16,751 nt of DNA from an uncultured Eubacteriales bacterium (GTDB lineage: Bacteria; Bacillota; Clostridia; Oscillospirales; CAG-272): assembly GCA_900556615.1 (NCBI GenBank), contig USPP01000007.1:1-16751 (forward strand). The letters are read 5' to 3'. Under the pieces are notes generated by a model that worked only from the letters and a program-made list of their open reading frames with translations, made no database searches and had not been told where the DNA came from. Below, one piece after another: positions 13,013 through 16,751 of the stretch (the first letter of the stretch is position 1; each line of letters begins with the position of its first letter). Both the position numbers and the translations under genes were made by a program.

Positions 13013-14815
13013 TTAGCCTACAGCATCAACAAGCATCTTCATTACACGATTGTTTACATCGAGATAATACTTCAACTCTTCGCTGTTCAGTTCATCCTCG
13101 TCCCATTCTTCAAATGCTTCGTTCATTTCTTCAGCCTTAACAAGCATATCAGAATACTTTGCAAGCAAAGTCAAATCAGTCGGGTTCTCGCTGTACTCTT
13201 TCATGAACTCGCAATACTCAGTATAGAATGCTTCATAGCTATCCATAGCTTCCTTAAATTCGGAGCGAATGGTATCTGAACCGTCTCCACTTTGCGTAGG
13301 CTCATCTGCTTCGGTATTATTATCATCATTGCTTTCAGCGTCGCTCATTGTACATTCAAGTACAATTCCTCTTGCAGCCGGAGCATCATATAATTCTGGA
13401 CAATTCGCAAATGCATCCTTACCAATGGCAGTGTCATCGTCCCACACAATAACAGAGAACAACGAGCTACATCCATCAAAAGCATGATCTCCGATTGAAA
13501 GCACATCATTCGGAATTCTTACATCTTCAATACCTGTGCAACCTGCAAAAGCGTAGTCGCCAATAATTTCAACACCCCAAATAATCAGAGATGTTACACC
13601 AGTACAGCCTTCAAAAGCGTGAGCGCCGACATTTTCGGTATCGCTACCAATTCTAATTTCCGTCAGACTTACGCAATCTGCAAACGCATATTCGCCAATG
13701 TCGGGATCACCCCAAATAATCAATGTCTCCAAATTGACACAGCCTTCAAAGGCGTGGTGTCCGATTATTTCTGTATCACTTGGAACCCTAAACTCTGTCA
13801 AACCAGTACAACCCTTAAATGCAGAGTTTCCGATTTCCTCTATGTCTGCCCACATGATAATGCTTTCTAACATTGCGCAATCTTCAAAAGCAGAGTCCGC
13901 AATGCGAACAACATCTTCTCCATCATACTCAGAGCTGATTGTAATTCGATTACCTTCTCCTGTAAAACCTACGACCTCAGCATCACCATCAGCATTTATT
14001 TCATAAAGAACATCGAAATCAACCCATACCTTTGCTTCTTCTTCAGCTTTTTCAGCTTCCTTTTCGGCGTATTCCTTGTCATATTCGACAATAATGGCAT
14101 CAACATCAAAAATGTCGTTATAGCAGAATGCAGACCTTGTTGCAGACCACATACCATATACATAAGACCTTCCAGTTGACCATTTTTCGTAAATATCAGA
14201 ACGAGCATTTGACCAAACTTCGTAGCATTCGCTTCTTGCGTCGCTCCACACATCGTATTCAATGTCGTCATGTGCATCGTCGATGATGCCATCATAGTAT
14301 TCATCATAAAGGTCATCCATAGCATCATCATAGAGTGTGTCATAATACTCGTCCATAGCTTCATCATAAACTGTATCGTAGTATTCATCCAACGCTTCAT
14401 CACAGAACTCACTGTACTTGTGGTCATCATCAGCAGCAATGAGCTTGAAATAAGCTATAGAATTTTCTCGTGTTCTTGCAAAAAGAGCATCAGACTCGGC
14501 GAGCACTAACTCTATCCATTCATCAACAAGTTCTTTGTTTTTTTGATAGTCTTCATAAGTAGTTCCAACAGCAGTAAAAGTTTCTTCCAACTTTTCGATT
14601 AACTGTGTAGTGACATCAGCAAAGTCGTTGGTTATTTCTCCAAGGACGGCTGCTGAATCAGTTTCATCATAATCTCTGTCAGAAGTAATCGTCTGAGACG
14701 GGGGTGTATTGGATGTGTCATCCGGAGTTTCGGTCGGACCATTAGCGGTTTCACCGCAAGCTACGAGTGATAACATCATCGTAACCGCTAAGAGTATTGC
14801 AAGTATCTTTTTCAT
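13013..14815 (-). CDS. large lipoprotein with short aromatic/acidic repeats and BspA-type leucine-rich repeats
   Basis: This is a surface lipoprotein of 600 residues. The signal peptide ends in lipobox LVAC (lipid-modified Cys20), followed by a Thr/Pro linker. Residues ~136-235 are a run of 11-12-residue repeats: acidic ones like EAMDEYYDTLYD, then WSNARSDIYEK, WSTGRSYVYGM and similar. A Glu/Ala/Lys helix follows (~246-262). Residues ~303-475 hold eight BspA-type (LRR_5) repeats with the core AFxxC, alternating between a form ending in IIWG and one with (R)I.SDTE or similar. After an acidic linker, residues ~515-598 (EFKEAMDSYEAFYTEYCEF onward) resemble a C-terminal helical domain I recall from many Firmicutes lipoproteins, possibly DUF6591; unverified. 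AGAGG precedes the ATG. It is co-transcribed with the membrane protein at 14835 (19-nt gap). A binding or adhesion role is the likely one; the ligand is unknown. Confidence 0.9.
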   Translation of the reverse strand: MKKILAILLAVTMMLSLVACGETANGPTETPDDTSNTPPSQTITSDRDYDETDSAAVLGEITNDFADVTTQLIEKLEETFTAVGTTYEDYQKNKELVDEWIELVLAESDALFARTRENSIAYFKLIAADDDHKYSEFCDEALDEYYDTVYDEAMDEYYDTLYDDAMDDLYDEYYDGIIDDAHDDIEYDVWSDARSECYEVWSNARSDIYEKWSTGRSYVYGMWSATRSAFCYNDIFDVDAIIVEYDKEYAEKEAEKAEEEAKVWVDFDVLYEINADGDAEVVGFTGEGNRITISSEYDGEDVVRIADSAFEDCAMLESIIMWADIEEIGNSAFKGCTGLTEFRVPSDTEIIGHHAFEGCVNLETLIIWGDPDIGEYAFADCVSLTEIRIGSDTENVGAHAFEGCTGVTSLIIWGVEIIGDYAFAGCTGIEDVRIPNDVLSIGDHAFDGCSSLFSVIVWDDDTAIGKDAFANCPELYDAPAARGIVLECTMSDAESNDDNNTEADEPTQSGDGSDTIRSEFKEAMDSYEAFYTEYCEFMKEYSENPTDLTLLAKYSDMLVKAEEMNEAFEEWDEDELNSEELKYYLDVNNRVMKMLVDAVG

Positions 14816-14834
14816 CTCTAAGTCCTCTTTTCTA

Positions 14835-15416
14835 TTATTCCATTGTATTGGCTTTTGCTAATCTTTTCGCTTCTCGCTTCAAGCTAACTTTTGTAACGAG
14901 CAGCCAAATCGCTTCGGCAAAGATAGCGATAGCAGCAATCAGAATAGCATAATATCCAATGCCCCAAGCGTATTTGTCGGCTGAAATAAAATCTTCCTTC
15001 ATCAAGAAATTGAGGAAGAAGAAAACTCCTCCGGTCAGCAAATCGAAAATCATAACTGCGATTGGCTTTTTGAGAATTGCCAAAAGCGCAGTCAGCGCCA
15101 GACATCCGCAAAATACTATTACGATGATATTTGCAATCTGTCCGTCATCTTCACCGTAAACGCCGGTGATAATGTTGCTAACAGAAATAACAGGGACGTT
15201 TGCCAAATCGCTGGCAGTCATTTCAAGTGACTCAATCTCAACTCTATCGGGATATTTCTCGATGTACTCAGCCATATCGCCTACAGCAGTCATATATGGC
15301 AAGAACAGTGCGATTACCATAATCAGCACACCGATTAGCGTTGCAATAAATGGCGTGGTGATTTTTGGCTTTTTCCTCTCGGAGATTGGTGTTGAATCGG
15401 GTCTCGTTTCTTCCAT
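14835..15416 (-). CDS. four-TM membrane protein of unknown function
   Basis: This 193-residue protein has a short hydrophilic, basic N-terminus (SERKKPKITT) and TM1 about 23-43. An acidic extracytoplasmic loop of about 50 residues follows (GDMAEYIEKYPDRVEIESLE onward), then TM2 ~94-114, TM3 ~118-140 and TM4 ~150-173, ending in a basic cytoplasmic tail (KREAKRLAKAN). AGGAGG lies 8 nt before the ATG. It is first in an operon with the leucine-rich lipoprotein, so the two may work together at the envelope. Its leader carries a structured RNA and a terminator (15441-15640). I do not recognise a family. Confidence 0.88.
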   Translation of the reverse strand: MEETRPDSTPISERKKPKITTPFIATLIGVLIMVIALFLPYMTAVGDMAEYIEKYPDRVEIESLEMTASDLANVPVISVSNIITGVYGEDDGQIANIIVIVFCGCLALTALLAILKKPIAVMIFDLLTGGVFFFLNFLMKEDFISADKYAWGIGYYAILIAAIAIFAEAIWLLVTKVSLKREAKRLAKANTME

Positions 15417-15440
15417 GTCAGTATCCTCCTAAAATAAAAA

Positions 15441-15486
15441 GTAAAATAAAAAGTGCGGCTACCGAAGCAGCCGCACAAAAAACGCA
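15441..15486 (-). terminator. cUUCGg-loop intrinsic terminator inside the leader of the membrane protein-lipoprotein operon
   Basis: On the minus strand a 10-bp stem, GTGCGGCTGC with GTAGCCGCAC (one G-U pair), is closed by the very stable TTCG tetraloop and followed by TTTTTATTTTACTTTTTATTTT. It ends about 25 nt before the ribosome binding site of the 14835 gene. The antiporter upstream has its own terminator (15743-15781) and a promoter lies between, so this one acts on the leader RNA: either an attenuator or the 3' end of a small RNA. Confidence 0.88.
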
Positions 15487-15640
15487 AACTCCGATAGTCG
15501 CCAAACCAACTCTGCGGAAAGGAATCCCTCGTACCTACAGAAACGGAACTTGCATTTTTATCAAATTCATATTGTAGGCACGAAAAGGGTATAATATCCC
15601 TTGGAGAAATTACACTTTTCGCATATTAAGTTGGTTTGGC
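15441..15640 (-). ncRNA. structured leader or small RNA of unknown class (~195 nt)
   Basis: The predicted start (~15640) coincides with the first base of a perfect 12-bp closing stem, GCCAAACCAACT (15640-15629) with AGTTGGTTTGGC (15511-15500). Inside are a long hairpin at 15622-15580 (GCGAAAA/TTTTCGT, GTGTAAT/ATTATAC, TCC/GGA around AAG) and a stem GCCTACA/TGTAGGT (15579-15573 with 15539-15533), extendable to 11 bp at the cost of the first hairpin's base. The RNA ends in the cUUCGg terminator. No T-box, S-box, cobalamin, SRP, RNase P or tmRNA core sequence is visible. It may be a riboswitch-type attenuator for the downstream operon or a free small RNA with read-through. Confidence 0.55.
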
Positions 15641-15646
15641 ATAAAT

Positions 15647-15657
15647 ATTATACCACA
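15647..15657 (-). promoter_or_regulatory. extended -10 promoter of the structured leader and membrane protein-lipoprotein operon
   Basis: TGTGGTATAAT on the minus strand matches the Gram-positive TRTGNTATAAT extended -10. No good -35 lies 17 bp upstream. The expected start is near 15640, at the beginning of the leader's closing stem. Confidence 0.7.
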
Positions 15658-15742
15658 TCTTTTGTAAAAATGCTATAGGATTATGAAAATTTTCAAAAAA
15701 GTTCTTGACTTTCGTAGATTTGTGCAGTAACAGTTGTTACGC

Positions 15743-15781
15743 AAAAAAGGTAACCAAAAAACCAAACACTTTCCGGTTACC
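15743..15781 (-). terminator. intrinsic terminator of the antiporter gene
   Basis: GGTAACC (15781-15775 on the minus strand) pairs with GGTTACC (15755-15749), with a 19-nt loop that can pair further, followed by TTTTTT. It lies 74 nt after the antiporter stop codon. Confidence 0.85.
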
Positions 15782-15855
15782 TATTACGCTCAGCTTTCCG
15801 TTAAAAACAATGTAAAAACGGCGTTGATTCTTTTTTATTCTTTTTTTAATTCATC

Positions 15856-16751
15856 TTACCTCAAGTTCTGTTTTACTTTTGCCTCCTCAATGGCACGTTT
15901 GGTTTCCTCTCTTGCGCTGGTTTTGCCCTCTTCCGTAATATCGCCGGCCTTCGTAAGAGCGATTTTGGTAAGATAAGGACCGACAATTTCATAAATCAGC
16001 ACTGCAAAAAGCGTGATATTTCTTACAATTGCACCGTCTGTACCAAGTTCTGCCGCCTTTATTGCCATACCGAGCGCAACTCCAGCCTGCGGCAGCAGCG
16101 TAATACCAAGATATTTGACAATATTGCTGTCACACTTCACCAAGCGCGAGCTAATACCGGCACCAAAATATTTTCCCAAAGAACGGGCAATAATATAAAC
16201 CATACCAATAATAACAACTGCGATATCCGAAAAAACAGACAATTCAAGCTCAGCACCACTAATTACAAAGAAAAGGATCAGTATAGGAGCCGTCCAACGA
16301 TCCGCTCTTTCCATTAGCTCTTCCGATAAATCACAAATATTGCAAAATACCGTGCCAAGCATCATACAGGCAAGTAATGAGGAAAATCCGATATTTATGT
16401 CGCCAATCTGAAATTTACAACAGGAAATACCGACCGTCAGCATAACAAAAGTAACGGAAACTGCCATGCGCTTAGAGCGGGAATGAAAATACTTTTCACA
16501 AAGGTTAAATAATAATCCCATAATAAATCCCAACGCCAACGATAATCCTACCTCAAGTAAAGGCTCAAGAACGATAGATAACGGATTTATTATATCCTGA
16601 CTCATGGATTTTGCAATACCAAAGGAAACGGCAAATACAACGAGCCCCACGGCATCATCCAGCGCAACGACAGGAAGCAGAATGTCGGTTAGGGATCCTT
16701 TAGCTTTATACTGACGGACAACCATAAGAGTAGCCGCTGGTGCGGTAGCTG
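15856..16751 (-). CDS. CPA-type cation/proton antiporter, C-terminal part (start outside window)
   Basis: The reading frame is open to the window edge, beyond an internal Met at 16725: it begins ATAPAATL, a typical motif of the Na+/H+ or K+/H+ exchanger membrane domain. The following VVALDDAVGLVVF carries the paired acidic residues (DD) of the ion site used by CPA2-type, often electrogenic, antiporters. About eight more hydrophobic segments follow, then a charged cytoplasmic tail (GKTSAREETKRAIEEAKVK). About 298 residues are visible, so roughly the first 100 or more are missing. It probably exchanges monovalent cations for protons across the cytoplasmic membrane; which cation is not determinable. 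It has its own terminator and is not in an operon with the genes downstream. Confidence 0.9.
   Translation of the reverse strand, partial: ATAPAATLMVVRQYKAKGSLTDILLPVVALDDAVGLVVFAVSFGIAKSMSQDIINPLSIVLEPLLEVGLSLALGFIMGLLFNLCEKYFHSRSKRMAVSVTFVMLTVGISCCKFQIGDINIGFSSLLACMMLGTVFCNICDLSEELMERADRWTAPILILFFVISGAELELSVFSDIAVVIIGMVYIIARSLGKYFGAGISSRLVKCDSNIVKYLGITLLPQAGVALGMAIKAAELGTDGAIVRNITLFAVLIYEIVGPYLTKIALTKAGDITEEGKTSAREETKRAIEEAKVKQNLR

Noticed and set aside
12859..13140. A 93-codon plus-strand ORF beginning METIYQPQKDEG with GGAG upstream
   Set aside because: A strong bidirectional terminator lies within its first half and its second half is antisense to the lipoprotein C-terminus. No family is recognised. 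It is kept only as part of a possible short RNA.
13996..14439. A Met/Thr-rich 147-codon minus-strand ORF
   Set aside because: It is a frame shadow of the repetitive acidic/aromatic part of the lipoprotein gene on the same strand.
15441..15640. 6S RNA, tmRNA or SRP RNA
   Set aside because: The size is right for 6S RNA, but the fold is branched and not a single rod with a central bubble. SRP and tmRNA core motifs are absent.
1..16751. CRISPR array, tRNA or rRNA genes, phage or plasmid replication genes
   Set aside because: No regular spacer-repeat pattern, tRNA cloverleaf or rRNA segment was seen, and no integrase, replication or capsid-type protein is encoded.

Overview
The window reads as a piece of a low-to-medium-GC Gram-positive genome, most likely a gut-type member of the Clostridia (Ruminococcus/Oscillospiraceae-like). 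The grounds are AGGAGG-type ribosome binding sites, extended -10 promoters, T-rich intrinsic terminators, BcrA-type ABC transporters and a BspA-like leucine-rich lipoprotein. This placement is inference; there is no rRNA in the window. Every gene I can support lies on the minus strand, so transcription runs from high to low coordinates. Both ends are cut: a histidine kinase at the left edge and a cation/proton antiporter at the right edge.

Region 1 (1-9066) looks like a self-contained envelope-stress island. Read in the direction of transcription it holds: a small 11-residue-repeat helical protein and a two-TM protein (8962-8339); a paralogous two-TM protein and an HD-domain protein (8243-7350); an IS/MITE-like remnant (7345-7182); a small charged helical protein (7054-6806); a terminator; cardiolipin synthase and two tandem ATPase-permease pairs of BcrA type (6745-1738); a strong terminator; then an OmpR-family response regulator and its histidine kinase (1607 to beyond the edge). 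Four promoters in this region, including that of the two-component system, share one architecture: AACA-type half-sites on an 11-bp grid with a fixed distance to the -10 box. The simplest reading is that the local response regulator activates its own genes and all the others, giving lipid remodelling (Cls), export or detoxification (ABC pairs) and membrane-associated small proteins under one sensor.

Region 2 (9410-12440) is ordinary metabolism: a maltose/galactoside-type O-acetyltransferase, an SGNH/GDSL hydrolase and a complete histidyl-tRNA synthetase with a near-consensus promoter. The gap at 12441-13012 holds a 135-bp imperfect palindromic element and a bidirectional terminator.

Region 3 (13013-15657) is a two-gene operon for a four-TM membrane protein and a large lipoprotein with acidic/aromatic short repeats and eight BspA-type leucine-rich repeats. 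It is preceded by a ~225-nt leader that is heavily structured and ends in a cUUCGg-loop intrinsic terminator just before the ribosome binding site. This is a candidate attenuator or stand-alone structured RNA.

Region 4 (15743-16751) is the C-terminal part of a CPA-type antiporter with its terminator.

The two most interesting observations are the 11-bp-phased operator shared by four promoters around the two-component/ABC/Cls genes, and the unassigned structured leader RNA at 15441-15640.
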